A DNA stretch of 64,000 bases, taken from the NCBI GenBank assembly GCA_029207755.1, contig JARCOQ010000003.1, positions 95,682,646 through 95,746,645 of the forward strand, in the 5' to 3' direction. The stretch comes from Chamaea fasciata (lineage: Eukaryota; Chordata; Aves; Passeriformes; Sylviidae). A program made the position numbers and the translations under genes. The notes beneath the pieces are model-generated. The model made no database searches and was not told where the DNA came from. It saw only the letters and a program-made list of their open reading frames with translations. This document shows, one piece after another, positions 12,399 through 26,053 of the stretch (its first letter is position 1; every line of letters starts with the position of its first letter).

Positions 12399-15300
12399 CA
12401 CTTTATCATGTTGTGCCCTTTCAATTGTCTTTTGTGTGATTATTTTTAGGTTCTAGTCTTATTAACTTAACTTTCTGTGCACTAAAGTATCTGAGCTATT
12501 TAGGAGTCAATGGAGTTAACCTATCCAACATGAACTTTTCCCCTCTGTTCCTTTGTATCTGGTGCTGTATTATGTCTTATGACTTAAAATGAATTTATTA
12601 AATGGAACTGAATCAAATCCATTCCTAAAACCCAGATAAACTGTGTATATTATTTCTAAACTGTCTATCTTCTCAATGACGTGCAATTTGCAGATTTCAA
12701 GCAAGACACGTACTTGCCAGAGGACAGTTATTCTTTCTTTAATGAATGTATCGCTATTACTTTTAGTCATGCATTTTTTAAACAGTTAGTAATTTTGACT
12801 CATTGCTGTTTGTATCTTATACAGACATCAAGTATAGTTTAAAAATCCTTGTTTACAATATTATAAAAAGTATCAGAGTCCACACATATTGGATGGGGTT
12901 CTAAAAGTGCTCTGCATGTGTCTAGTTTTGATTCTACTAATGACAATGATAAAGAATTCTATCAATAAGAAAAAAAGACACAGTAAGCTACTTCACATCA
13001 TGAACTATAGGAAAATTCTCACATATAACTAGGGAGGAGAAAATATAACAGAAAAAAAATGTGCTGCATCACCTGTTGGTGTGGGCATTTTGTTTAGTCC
13101 TGATCTTCCATCTTAAAGCCTTTTAACTGTTAATTTAAAGATTTCACATAATGCAGATTCTTTATTGCAGCTTTCACATCTGTCATTTCCTGCTGTCCAT
13201 GAAGGAATCTTAAGAGCATATTTCATTTGCTCTCTGCAGTATTCCCATGCTGACCTCCTAAGTGTTTCTTTACATCTTTCTGTATTTTTCTCTCCTGCAT
13301 AAGCCCTGTCACCCTTTTTACATTTGGAAGTTATTGTTTCCATTTCTGTGTCCGAAGACCCTCCAGCCACCGAATCAAGCTTTTTCTTAAACTCATACCG
13401 TATCTTTAATGGAGATTTCAACATGAACCACTTGAAAAAAAAAAGGCAACTTATGAATAGCAGCAGTAATGTCTAAAACACTTTCAGATTTGACTTCTCA
13501 TGTAGAATGTTGCATAGAAAGGAACAGTCATATTTCTATTTTTCTTGGTGATACAACTACGTCTATACTCATCTGTGCCATAAACTTGGGAGACACCTTA
13601 ACACTGATCAACTGTTCAAAGCTCTGCTATGATGTGTACAGCTCCAGCCTTACAAAGCTCTCCACCTATCTGCTATTTAAGCACCAAAAGATTCTAGACA
13701 CCGGGTCTTTTCACACATAAATCTCCAGACAAACCTAATCCAATAGGTATGCTCTAATGCACACCTGAAAGAAAAAGGCTTCCCATGAAATATTGCTTTG
13801 ATTAGCTTGCTTCATTTGTAGCCAAGTGAAGAACAGCCTGTTTCCTTTTTCATTTCCCCTGCTCACCCCCACCTGCACATTGCCCAGGTAAATAAATTGT
13901 TTAGTGGGTCACTCACTAAGGAACCAGAAGAGTAAGAGTATAAGGTCTCATGGTTTATATAGATTCCATACCAAAAACATTTTCTAGCCACCACAATAAA
14001 AGCTAGGCTAGATTCAAGCTCCACTGGAAAGCAGAAAACACAAGAGTAGAGTAAGACCCATACTATTTTTTTAAAAGCCATTTGGTCATGCAAAAATACA
14101 ATGTCTTTGCTGTAGATATTATACAAGGACACTTGCCTTGAAGAGAGAAATACAGTGCCTGTTCCATGTGCCCAGGACTGGTTTTGTAGCCTAATATTAA
14201 GAAGTCAAGCCATAAGATGGTTAGAGGTTCCTTGGAGCAAAGACAGATCTCAGCACGGCCCACTTTCTCAGGAGAATGACCCACTCTGGCCTATGGCAGT
14301 TCTTGAATGTTTTTTTCTAGGGTGTGACAGAGCTCCAGCAATGTGTGTAAGAGCACTGCCTATGCAAAGCAGTCACTGGTCTAGTCTCCAACCTATTTTG
14401 TTAGGAAAGAAGGACATGGCATTGAACTCCTGCATCACTTGTTACACTTAACTCAAGCACCTGCATTACAGAGAGGGGCAGAATTTTCATTCCATTCTAT
14501 TGTGAAACATTTATCTCACTCCACAATTGTAACAGGATCCTTAGCTTCTAAGACAGGATTCCAGTTTCTATTAATCTAAAAGTTGTCCTTTTTGGCTTTA
14601 TTTCCATCAAAAGACATTCACAGACTGTGCTCACTAGATTATAAACAAACACTACTATAAACTTTAGTATACTTTCTGTAAGTCCAACTTCAGCCCTATT
14701 TCTAACCCTCATTCCTAATAATGATCTGTTATTCTCTATTTCCACTATTACTTTTAAAAATGTATTTTTCTCTTAATGATCTGAGGGCAAAGTTTTATAC
14801 AACACATTGCAATAGAAGAAGAAACAATTTTTAACTTTCCACTGGATGCCAGCCTTAAAGTTGAACAATGCTGTAATTATTGCAGATGACAGAATGACAA
14901 TATTCAGTAAATCTTCAGCCCTGTTCTTTACAGGGTGTCCAAGAAATTGCTTAGCAGATGTATCTTGTCTATACAGAACTTCTAAAATAAGTGGAAGCAG
15001 TTGGTGAAACAATAGATTTGATACAATAGAAATCAGAAGAAAAGCAGTTGCACAGCTTGCCTTAAAGTATATATGACAAGTAAGGAATCCCACCACATAT
15101 GCTTTGGAATGACAAAACCCTAGTCTGACATGGGCCTGAGCAGCTTTGCAAACACTCCTCTGTTAGAGTGTTCATGGCACACAGACCTTGCCCTTGTTCT
15201 GTCAGTAATCTGTGTCTGTGGAGGACAAGGAAGAAAATATCTGCTTGATTTGTCTGTTTTTGTAATTTTAAATTCAGTTCTCCTGTGGCATTCCTTTACT

Positions 15301-17819
15301 GTCACAGCAATACTAGTTCTTACCCTTCCTCTTTTCCTCTTTAATAGTACAGCCTGCAAAATTAAGCTTTTGGGATGACAGAATTATCAGATGATGAATT
15401 CACCTAATAAACCCCCACTAACTCTTGAGTCGTCAATCCTGTTAACTTTCTCTGACAGAGCCACCACGAATTTCTGCTATAGCAATAATATTTACTGCAG
15501 ACAGCATATAATATCTGCCACATTCTCCATGTGGTGGTACGGATACTTGAAATGCTTAATGGTAGTGACTATTTTCAGTACTTTCTGCATGAAACTTTAA
15601 CATAACCATGTAGTTCTGAGGATTTCAGCAACATTGACCAAACCCAACCTCCTTTAGGTGGTTCCTTTCCTTTCATTAGTTTTGGGATTTTTTTGTATTC
15701 TGCTAAATGACTTGGCCTTTCTTGCTGTCCAGCTCACTAATTGTAGGCCCCAGAAACGACTCTCAAGGAAAAGAAATTGATTTACAGAAGGGCAAGTAGT
15801 TCTTATGGTAAAAAAAGACTATGTCATATGTGATTTAAATGACAAAAGAACAAATGTCAATTGTTTTGAGACCTGTAACATAAGGAAGAAATGCTTCCAT
15901 AATGCAGAAGTATTAAAAATTACATATAAATGTTCATTACACATCAATGCTTTTGTTTCAAAAGGTTTATATATTTCAGTTAAACAAAATTTCTGTGGCA
16001 TTTTGAGGCATTTTCTAGGACTGTAAATTTGATTTGTGAAAATGGACATGGATCAGAAGAAATTATCAATCCCATCTGTAATTTTATTTAATTTTCTTAT
16101 CTTCTGGAGGAGCTCCAATAGAGCAAAATTAACTCCCACAGTTACCAGATAAAGTTCTCTGCTTTTTAGGGTGAAAAGCTACCATTTGTGTTCACTCTTT
16201 TAGAAAAAAAAACTGTAAGCCCAGTGGGAATTGGGAATTAATAAGGCCTTCAAAATTGCTCTTAGAGCAGCACTCTAAACCCAAGAGGAAAAACAGGAAC
16301 CTCTAATGCTGACCAAGCAAATGTTACTTTAAAGAATCATTACATCTGTAGTGTCAGGAAGGATTCACACAGAGTCTGTGGTCGTTGTAAGGTGCAGTAC
16401 AGTGTGGGCAATGGACTTTTTGAAGCAGCACTGTGAAAGACAAAGGAATTCAAAGCAAAATGAAGAGTTCTGTACAACCCCTGAATACGTTTCTAAAAGT
16501 GATATATTCCAGACATGAGACCTTCTACAACAATGTCAAGTCATTTACAGATAAGGATGCAAAGAGCCGCTATATAAATTCAGCCAATTATTGGTTCTTT
16601 AAAGCACTACATCATATAACCAACTGGCTTCTTGGCACAGTTGTGCCAAAACCAGGAGATCATTGGCAATTACAGGTTACAGAGAGTCTGAGAACACAGC
16701 TACGGCTCTAAGACTACAGCACTTTAATTACTTCTCCAATCCATCTTATTCCAGAAAGAATTGATTTTACTGTAAGATCTTGCCAGGCAACAAACAAAAT
16801 AGGAAAAAATCAAGGATATACACAGCATTTTTCTGCAGACAGAAGGATGCAATGGAAATGCAGAAAAGGCAGCCTTTTCTTGAGGACTGCAACCTCTGAG
16901 ACTCCAAAGCAGCACTGCTGAGACATGGTTCCTTTCCAAACCTACTGCTCTGGCAAGATGATGGAAAGCTCTGGTTGCAGACAAGCCTTGAGACAATTTG
17001 ACAGTACAATGGGCTCAACATCCCAAGTTCAGCTAACACTGAAGGGAGAGTTTAGTGTATTAAAAATACAAACAAGGAGCCCCATGCCATGTAAAACAGT
17101 TTCAAAATAAAGCAGCATTGAAATCAGATGTGGTGCTGAATGTGTTCCTAGGTGCTTTCACTACGGCCTTCAGTTCAGATCCTGAATTCTTTAAGTATGC
17201 TGATGTCCTCTACAGAATTTCTGCTTACATCCACTAAAGTTGTCTATGACAGAGATGTATAATCTGTCTCATCAAAGGTGAATAATTTCTTTACACTGCA
17301 GAAAGCTATAATTGAATCATTTGCTTTTGAAGGATCAGATATTTCATATCATCATTCAAGGCCTTTTATTTGTAGGAAAGGACTTAATACGTAAACCTCT
17401 ACATGAGAATGATACTGAAGTACATTCTTTTCTTTAAATGTTGAAGTTAAGATAGAGAAGACGATTAAGTTTCTAGACACAGCCCAGAAGGTTTACTGAC
17501 CGTCTGAGTTAAACATTCAAATCGAAGGAAGTCTTCTAAAACAGTTATTCAAACAGGGGAAAAGTTAGGGATGACATGTGCAACATATCATCTCACATAA
17601 ATGGAACACTACTGATATAAAGCTATTCATGATTTGTCTTGATGTAAACAAGCTCAGTATCAGACCCAATCTTACTTCAGAGCATTATAAAATTATGTTT
17701 AAATAATGCTTTATAATGAGTTTAAACTTTATGGTCTATATATAATTTATGTATCCTAGAGACCTTGAGCATGGAACACAGTAAAATGCAGAACTTACTA
17801 ACACTTGGGTCATATTTAA

Positions 17820-17865
17820 GCAATCAACAAACCAACCGACCAACTAACCAACCAACCAATGAACT
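17820..17865. repeat. (CCAA)n-like microsatellite
   Basis: Imperfect repetition of AACCAACC-type units (ACCAACCGACCAACTAACC). Opposite strand composition to most of the T/G tracts in the window. Confidence 0.75.
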
Positions 17866-18138
17866 ACAAACACATAACAGCAACACAAAGATCCAAATTT
17901 TTTCCAGAAGAACTAGAAGTATCCAGGGGGTATTTACCAGCTAGCTATTTTCCCCACCCTACTCCAATAAAGGTTTCCAGGCCCAAACTACCAGTACCAA
18001 AGGTTTTAATTTCATTATTTCCAACAAAAAATTTAGTTAAAAGGCTGAGTCTGAAACTCTCAATATGAAATATAAAAGTTAAACAGCAGAACATGTTGTA
18101 ATCCATGCTTGCTTCTTCAATGTAAAAAAGCAGGTATC

Positions 18139-18281
18139 ACAGATTCACAGAATATTCTGAGTTGGAAGGGATCCCCAAGGATCATCAAGTACAACTCTTA
18201 AGAAAATGGCCCATAAAGGGATCAAACACACACCCTTGGTGTTATTAGCATTATGCTCTAATCAACCGAGCTCTTAATTTA
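18139..18281 (-). mobile_element. tRNA-Ile-derived SINE with CR1 tail (TguSINE1-like)
   Basis: On the minus strand the element starts with a tRNA-like head: GAGCTCGGTTGATTAGAGC (A-box/D-arm), then ATAATGCTAATAACACCAAG, whose CTAATAA anticodon loop gives AAT (Ile), then a degenerate B box TGTTTGATCCC and TTTATGGGCCA. It continues with a CR1 3' end, GGATCCCTTCCAACTCAG, and ends in the octamer repeat ATTCTGTG AATCTGTG. A tRNA-Ile head with a CR1-mobilised tail is the design of the passerine TguSINE1 family as I remember it. The head is mutated from a functional tRNA (acceptor stem lost at the 5' side), so this is a SINE, not a tRNA gene. It lies in the same orientation as MYT1L. Confidence 0.8.
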
Positions 18282-21200
18282 AAGCTATAATTTACTTCTA
18301 CTAGATGTTTTGTCTGTGAGGTACACATGATTGTAGCTCTCTGCTCTGATTAAGACCCAACACCTACTGTGTTCACCAAATAGATGACCACTTTCCTTCA
18401 AGCAGTTTGAATAAATGAGTATGATTAGTGGTCAGCAGGCTGACAGATGACCTTGCTAACACCAATAGGTTGCCTTCATTTCATCAAGATGTTTACTTTA
18501 TCAGCAGTGTTTTCAGCAGCCTGCACAGCTGGGAAGCTGTGTGCCACCATGTTTTCCTCAGCACATGGGCTTCTTTCATCTTTTAGATTGGCATTTGGGT
18601 CTCCTCTTACTTAGAGGACACAAGTGCTTCTGATGCAATCTGCTAAGGGTATCAGGAAAACAGTGGAGGACACTAGCAATCTTAATAGAGCTGATAGGTG
18701 GATTTCACATTTTGAGGGTTTATCTGCGTTGAGTTCATGCAAATGAAAGAAAAACCACAAAAATATGATGAGATTTTTTAAAAATAATCTTACAATTTAA
18801 ACAAATACTCTTGGATTCAATGATCTTAGATGTCTCTTCCTAAATAATTTTATTATTCTATGAAATATGAAAACGGGTAGAACGTCTTTCTCTATTCCAT
18901 GTGCTAGTTCTTCTTATTAGAAAAACCTGTTCCATGTCTCCTTTGAATACACACTGCTATCTGTGGTTTACAGCTATTTTTGAAGTGTATTTCACTTAAA
19001 AAATTAGGTACAATGCCACATATTAGTATACTGGCTATGCCAACTACTTTGAGTTTAATAGAAAATGTAAGGTACAATCTGAAAGACTCCTAATTTACCT
19101 GTTAAGAAACTTCAATAGTTTTTGTAGCATCATCTGTGAAATGGATTTGAATTATGTATCCAATTTCCTTAGGTCTAGAATCAACCTAACTCCACCTGTT
19201 ACTGATTAGAAAATTCCTGAAGTACAAGCATTCTGAATGCCTTCATGTGATATGGACTAAATGGTTCCTTGAACATCTGTTCTGGGAGCTGCTCCAAGGG
19301 AGCTGTTTTGTTTGTTGTTTTTTTTTTTTAAATAGAACAGCATTGTGAAACTGTCTTGAGGAGCCAACTACCTGAAGGAAGCTCATCTCAGAAGAAGGTC
19401 CTTTGGTTTGCCTTGAAAATTGAACGAACACTTCAGTTTTGAATCCAAAGGTTCTTGGCAGTTGCCATCACAGAGAAGGGGTGTTCCAAAAGCAGCCTTT
19501 ACTCTCACTCCTTCCCATTTGTATTTCGATTTACAGGTTAGGGTATCCCAGGTAACACAGGTCATCTCTACCTTTCCTTTTTTACCTGGGACAGAAGGGA
19601 AATCAGAAAGATTCGTCTTTCCTTTAGGGGCTGTGTTGAACATAAGGGCTTCTCAGGTCTCTCCATAGATAGATAGATGGAAAAATACTTGCTCTTCAAA
19701 GAGATTCAGATTTAATGAAAATTTAGAGGATATGCTAGCCATTGATGGAGAGTTTAAAATATGAATTTTGATTCAATGGACTATGTATAGAAGTACAAGA
19801 ACAGAATTTAGGACTCATCAATAAAAGTTTGGTTGGTTTTTTCCTTTAGTTTTAAATTGATATTTTGAGATTTATCAGACTGTAAGGATGCATCTGTGTT
19901 TTCCATGCCCCTTAGATTACCAATGACAAGGCTACAAAGATGTGATTTTCAGGAAATGGTGATGGTTTCAGTGAATGCCTGAGTATTTTCAATAGGAACT
20001 GTTTACCTACATTACCTACATAGTATCTATGTCTGCTGAGAACCCCATCCAAAATTCCCATTCCTTTAAACAAAAACGTAATGGGCCAGTGACATACCAA
20101 AAACATGCCAGTGACATACCAAAAACATACCAGTGACATACCTAAGTTTCCCAGAACTTAACCTTTTGTACTAGAAAACTGAATTTGACCTAAGAAATGG
20201 TAAAACACCTTACCCTTACCATCTACACTCTCCCTTCCCCCCTTCCCCATTTCTGCCTCTATAGTCCTATCCTACACTTGCTGATGGAATTCTTCTGTGA
20301 GCAATACTTATGATTTTAACTGTTTTGTTCACCTAGACTATAGCTACTTCTGGAAATTTTCTGAAATGCTATGATCTACAGCACTAGTGACAGAAACTAC
20401 TATGAGAACTGTGTAGGCATCCTGGTGACCAGTGGATAATTCTGCTTTTCGTTTTTAGGGACAGGAATACTATGACACATTAAGACTTCCTGCTAAGGTA
20501 ACTTATAATGTGGTTTGCTACAATATTATAGTGAACCTTTAAGTGAGCAAAAAGTGATTGAGACATCTAAATTCATAGTTGACAGATCTAATTTTCCATG
20601 TAGTCAAGAGATAAAGGCAAGAGTCCTATTCAGACCATGTAGTATAAGAATACCTAATTTTGCACCTCCTTTTTCTGGAAAAGCAGCAGTCCAAATTCTA
20701 TCAGTGCAGCTTATGCTAGAAGCAGGATAAAGTGAAAAATCAGTATCCCTGCAGGAAACAATAGGAAAGAAACTATTTAAAAAAAAATATGATTTAATGA
20801 TTAGTCTCTAGACCTTGCCAAAACCAAACTGCTATCACTCTCTACTCTTTGGCATAGACATAAGGAACTCCATACTACCTTCCGAATTAATTGCTAGAAA
20901 CTCTTCTTTGTAAATCATCACTACTCTAACTGGGACTGTTGCATACTGATTACTATGTTGATACTCAAAAGGATCATGAAATACTTTTCAAATAAAATTC
21001 TATTATTACTTGTGATTTCATGCAAAGTTTTTCTTAATGTCTAATCACTTAGATAGAACATATATTTATTTATTAATTTACATTTGTTTTATTACTGGAA
21101 TACCATGAGTTCCTAAGAAAAACTTGACTGATGTAAGTTTTAATTTCAAGTAATACGCAGAGCAGCTAATAGAGGTACCTTTGTAAATTTTTTGCAGTTC

Positions 21201-22891
21201 TTAACCACAGCCTACTATATATGGAAGGAAAGCAGTCAAGAAACAATGTCAGTCTCTTCACATTGATTAGGACCACTAACTGCATGTGTAACTGTGTTGG
21301 AGTAAGTAAACCACTGTGTTTCATTATTATAGAAAAATAAACTGAGTATCAAGCCTGCTGGCTTGCCAGAAGCAATTTATTTGAGCTCTTGAGTTTTGCT
21401 TTAGTTTTCTGTTTTTCTTTTCATCATTTTTGATAGTGTAGATTCAAAGTTTTTAATGTCATCTGAAATCACAGCAGCAGTTGCACCATAATCTAAGACC
21501 AACAATCAGCGCTATTTTTAAAGAGGCTGCTGGACATCTTGCACTTGCTCGTGAAAAGAGCAACAGCAGTTGCACACCAGCCCCATCCAACACAGCTTCT
21601 CTTCCAGGTTCTGAAACAGCAGAGTTCCCTGCAAATGGAAATTACTTCCTCGTTGCATCAAACTCATGCAACTTTTAAGATTGACTATTTATTCTCTACC
21701 AATTTTGTGGTAAACTCAGGCAATTAAGGAAATGCTACAGATGCAGTATCTGAGAAAACTCTGATAGCCACCCAGCTGGCCACCATCTCGCCCAAAGGGA
21801 AAGAATACTTTCAAAGTCTTTCTTTAAGATTTAAGATCTGACCTTACAGAATGCTGAAACAAAAGTCATACAACTTTCATACCTGGTTCCTAAGAGGAAT
21901 CCAACTGAGGAGTGCTGAAAGCTTTTCTTATATTTTTATTGGTTAGAAAGGTGAATCTACCCAACCAAAAACGTGTTCCCTGGAAATGGGAACAAAATAC
22001 TTTTTAGATAGCTCATTAATTTCTGCATGATTCCTTCATTTCACCCCAGTGCATTATGATGTCTGTCATCAGCATAAGGAATAAATGGACAGTGATTACA
22101 TATTTTGAAAGTATTATATAAAGTCCAATATCCCAAAAAAGAGAAAGTTGAATAGGCTAATCACATTGCTACTGCATTAATTTGGTTACTACCAGTGACC
22201 TGTATTTCTAAACGGCATTTATGCCATAGCATGGTAACAAAAATATATAAACTTTAGAAAGATGTTATTTATGTAAACCTGTCACTCATTGTATTTTGAA
22301 TAGAATCAACTAAAACACACAGAATTCAAGCCTAAAAGACCCAAAGTATATTATAACAGTTAGTTCTGAATAGTTTCTTGGGGTAGGGGGAAGCATAGGG
22401 TAAAATTTTCAAAGGGAAGACATCTATTTTTGCTCACAAAAATTATCTGCAAACTTGTGACAGAATTTATGTGGGCAATTGTTGGAATTCTATAAACAGA
22501 TCTAGAAAATAACCTTGCAAATGATCAGTACAGGCACCCAGCTGTAGCTGATGCTTTGCTTGTACCTTTGTGAATATTCTCCTGGTAACTGCATGCATTA
22601 ATCCACTACTAGGATTACATTTTATGCAAGCATTTTTAGCACAAACACACCTCCACCCTCCTTGTTTGAAATGTAAGTGCTGGTGTATTAAAAATATTTG
22701 GAAGACAGACATTAAAAGAAATGTTAAGAGAACACAGTGGGGTATATTTTCAGTGTGGAGCAGAGAGATTTAACTGCATGAGTTCCATTAGCTTTAATGA
22801 GAACCGAACAGCTAAATCCTCACACACCACACTAGAAGATTAACCCAGAAAACACACATTGTTTACTTTTTACTAATACTCTGATTATTAC
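18282..22891. other. Intronic DNA, last 4.6 kb before exon D in plus-strand order
   Basis: AT-rich sequence with no recognised transposon. It includes a short three-copy tandem repeat at 20086-20143 and a T-run at 19318-19329. Small frames at 19383-19668 and 21481-21727 lack support. Confidence 0.5.
20086..20143. repeat. 22-bp tandem repeat, about 2.6 copies
   Basis: The unit CCAGTGACATACCAAAAACA plus two bases begins at 20086, 20108 and 20130. The first two copies are nearly identical; the third is partial and followed by CTAAGTTTCC. Confidence 0.9.
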
Positions 22892-23265
22892 CACGTTCTT
22901 CCTCCTCCTCCTCTTCTTCCTCCTCTTCTTCTTCCTCCTCCTCTTCATCCTCCACATCTTCACCTTCCTCTTCATCCTCCTCTTCTTCCTCCTCAATCTC
23001 CTCTTCTTCTTCTCGATCTATCTCCTCATCATCCTCCTCCTCGTCACCTTGCTCCTCATTATCATCAGAATATTCCTCCTCTTCTTCATCCTCTTCCTCC
23101 TCTTCCTCTTCCTTTTCATCCATTTCCTCTGTTCCATCAGTTTCATAGCACTCATCTACTGAAGAGTTGTCTGCTTTAACCACAAAGGGTTTTCTTTTGG
23201 GGGCTGGTTCTTGGGGTTGCTTATCTTGTGTTTTTCTTTTTTTTGCCAATGGACAGCCATAAACA
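22892..23265 (-). CDS. MYT1L: MYT1L coding exon D (end of zinc finger 1, NLS-like basic stretch, acidic domain)
   Basis: The acceptor is TTTTTTTAACAG at 23266 and the donor is GTAATA at 22891. The exon completes Ser51 and encodes residues 52-175. It begins [11 protein letters not shown]: Cys55 is the last ligand of finger 1, followed by basic clusters KKRK (59-62) and KRK (74-76) that look like a bipartite nuclear localisation signal. From about residue 88 to 174 the protein is almost only Glu and Asp, ending in 17 consecutive Glu (158-174) and Arg175. An acidic stretch here is typical of MYT1 and MYT1L. The coding strand is a long GAR purine tract, a type of sequence that acts as exonic splicing enhancer, next to a donor lacking G at +5. 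The frame continues into exon E as Arg-Glu-Asp-His-Gln. Confidence 0.96.
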
Positions 23266-23728
23266 CTGTTAAAAAAAATGCAAATTATTACATTATCCTT
23301 CAGATTTTATTTAGTCATACATATTAATTCTACATCATGATTAGTTACTGTTCACAAAATGCATGTTTTCAAAGTAAAGTTATGTTTAGGCAATGATGAT
23401 CAAGGGGGAGGACACAAAACCTGTAAAAATACAAGTGACTATTATTTGCCTGAAAATGTCACACATACATGACAGTGTAACAGTTTCAAAAGTGATACAA
23501 ATGTGTCTTTCTCCTTCTCATTCATTTTTATCTACTACATGTTACACTCCTTTCTCAGGCAGATGAATATAGTTAAAAAAATAGCAATCTTGTCCTACCT
23601 GTAGCTAGGAGTTCAACATTCAGGAGTAATTCAAAGCTTCATAATTTTGTAGTGTTCGGTATTTTGATTGTGTGCAAATATGTTTCAATGATGTTTAAAT
23701 AATAAATAATAATACTGAATGTTGTTGC

Positions 23729-23753
23729 ATGTTATTATTATAAATAATAACAT
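23729..23753. repeat. AT-rich inverted repeat, 11-bp arms, 3-nt loop
   Basis: ATGTTATTATT and AATAATAACAT are perfect reverse complements separated by ATA. In this AT-rich setting it may arise by chance or from microsatellite-like slippage. Confidence 0.85.
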
Positions 23754-25445
23754 AATAATACAAAAAAAAATAAATAAATTCCCCACTGTTCTTCTCTATT
23801 ATATGCTACAAGGCTGGAAAAATGGGAAAGCAAGCTCCCCAACATAAACAACCCCAAACATGGCCAGTGTTACAAGTATTCTCATATTAAAAAAAAAAAA
23901 TCAAACAATAAACTAAATCTTTTGTCAATGAAGAAGGACTTTTCAAAATTGAGTACCACTTCCTTATCAATCACTTTAATGTACTGTAACAGAAATAGTA
24001 TTTCAGAGTCCTGGTCTTCTACCAGAATAGCCACCTGCTTCTCAATGGTCACATAATCTGTGTTTGTTGAACCTGATCTCCCTTGTGTAACCTCTATAAC
24101 CTTCTGTGCCAAGTGACTGCACACACTCATTACTTTTTGTTCAAAGAATTTCCTCTTTGAACTTTTTCATTGCGTGATTATAACATTACTCAAGCAATAT
24201 CAGTTTTTAGTCTTCTTCCTGTGATTAACTACTTTTGGGATGTTTCAACTATTCTTTATAACTTTTCTGCATATCTACTAATAACTTGCCCTTTTATGTT
24301 ATATTCTTTCTCCCTTTATCTGAATACACCAAGGATCTTTTATTTTTTTCCACTCTAGTAATACTTCATATTCTGTTGACAGACCACTGAAACATCTGGC
24401 ACTTCACCACATTTAGTACTATACTATGTAGTGTCCTCATAGTCCTGATCTTGGTCTAATTTAATTGCATCCCAGCAGCTATTCACCCTGATTACTTAAA
24501 CTGCTACTTAAGTAAAAACAATTCTATTTAAACACCCAATCACTTTATTTAAATGCCTAACTTAGGTTTTGTCTTACCTAAATTTCAAACCATTTTTTCA
24601 CAGTCTGCCTGGCACACATATATCTAAGGAACATAGAGAGTCACAAAATACGGTATTCATGAAAAACCTGCTACAGGACAACTTCTCTGTGCAACAAAGC
24701 CACCTTTCTCTCTGTGGGGACAACAGGTGTCTTTGAAGTCTAATCCAGCATGCCTAAAAACACGTGCGTGCATTAACACTATAGAGAAATGCTGCATAAA
24801 TTTTAAGTACATCCACCTAGCAGGATTCCAATACACCTCATTTAGGAGTAGGATAGTAATCCTAGCAGAATATAGATTCCAGACACCTGCATCAAAGTTG
24901 AGGCCTAGTGGTGCAGGCTAGAGGGGGAATACATCCACAACCTCCAGATTACAGAGCCTTGCTCCATTCGGAACACACATTTGGTGGAAGAGTGTCCTCT
25001 TACGGAAGATGAACCCCAGTGCACCTGGAAGCAAGAAACTGATGCAACATGAAAGTAAAAGCCCAAATCTTCACTAATTTTAAGAGCCCTAAACCTGAAA
25101 AAATAGGGAGCCCTAAGCTTCTGGTATCTTTTCTTTGGACTATATTTGTTTCTATCTAAAGACTCTTCAAAGTAAAACCTACAAATATAGAGGAAATCCC
25201 TGTCCTAGATCACCACAGTTCAGTGCCAAATGACTGTCCTGCCTCTTGTCCTGTGAGTCCTCCTTTTGGTCAGGACCCAGCTGCCCAGAATCAAGGGGAA
25301 ATGTAGGACATATTTCCATGGAAATCATCCCACATCATCACAGTTAAGGCACAAACAGGGATTCAATCTTCGTCAGCCTGGACACTGCATATAACCTGGG
25401 GTGAAAGAGATGCATGGGTTCTTGTAGTTCTGACCACTGCAGGTT

Positions 25446-25586
25446 CGTTTTGGTGCTTTCCCTGGTGCTACGGGGTTTCAGCAGCTGCCTATTTAAACTC
25501 TCTGCATGAAGCTCTGCGAGAAGGCGGATGAATTTTTCCTCAGAACGAGAATTTCAGAGTGTGTGTTGTGCCGAGGAAAACGGCCG
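25446..25586. promoter_or_regulatory. Isolated intronic CpG cluster with TATA-like box (candidate only)
   Basis: Eight CpG dinucleotides occur in 141 bp, although the surrounding intron has almost none. A TATTTAAA sequence lies at 25490-25497 and a CAGCTG E-box at 25482-25487. It could be an alternative promoter, an enhancer or a piece of an unrecognised repeat. The sequence alone does not decide. Confidence 0.25.
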
Positions 25587-26053
25587 GATAATTAGGAGGA
25601 ACCTGTTTCATTTAGAGGCTGCATCCTAGAAAACAAGAGTTGATCATGTCCTGGGGCTCAGGCAGGTTTTAGAAACTTGCAAATCATTCAATATGATTTA
25701 AACTTGCATATCAGTTCAATATTATTTAAGTAGACAGATTAACATTTACTGAATGGATGTGTCTTGCTTTCTTGGTTTCTGTTCCTTCTCCTTCAGACAC
25801 ATACTACCCTCACTATAGCTTCTTCAATTTGTTAAAATATATGTTCTCAAAATCCTGGTCTTTATTTCCAAAGATGTGAGTAGGTTTACCCCCAGAAATC
25901 CCCAGGATTTCTTTTCTTCCTCTTATTATAACCTTCTTAGAACTTTGTAAGTGGCACTGATGACACTTGGGCAGCTCTGAAATAAAAGGGCACCCACAGA
26001 TGGGTAACTGTGAACATTTTTCCCCATGGGCATTCACACAAACTAGAATTTTT

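Larger units (their letters stand above)
11479..18138. other. Intronic DNA with simple repeats only
   Basis: Apart from the T/G-rich tract at 12291-12398 and a (CCAA)n-like tract at 17820-17865 I recognise nothing. Many small open frames occur on both strands, as expected by chance in 6.7 kb. None shows a plausible domain or splice context. Confidence 0.55.

Noticed and set aside
18207..18281. A functional tRNA-Ile gene
   Set aside because: The acceptor stem is not paired, the B box is degraded, and the sequence runs directly into a CR1 tail, so it is the head of a SINE.
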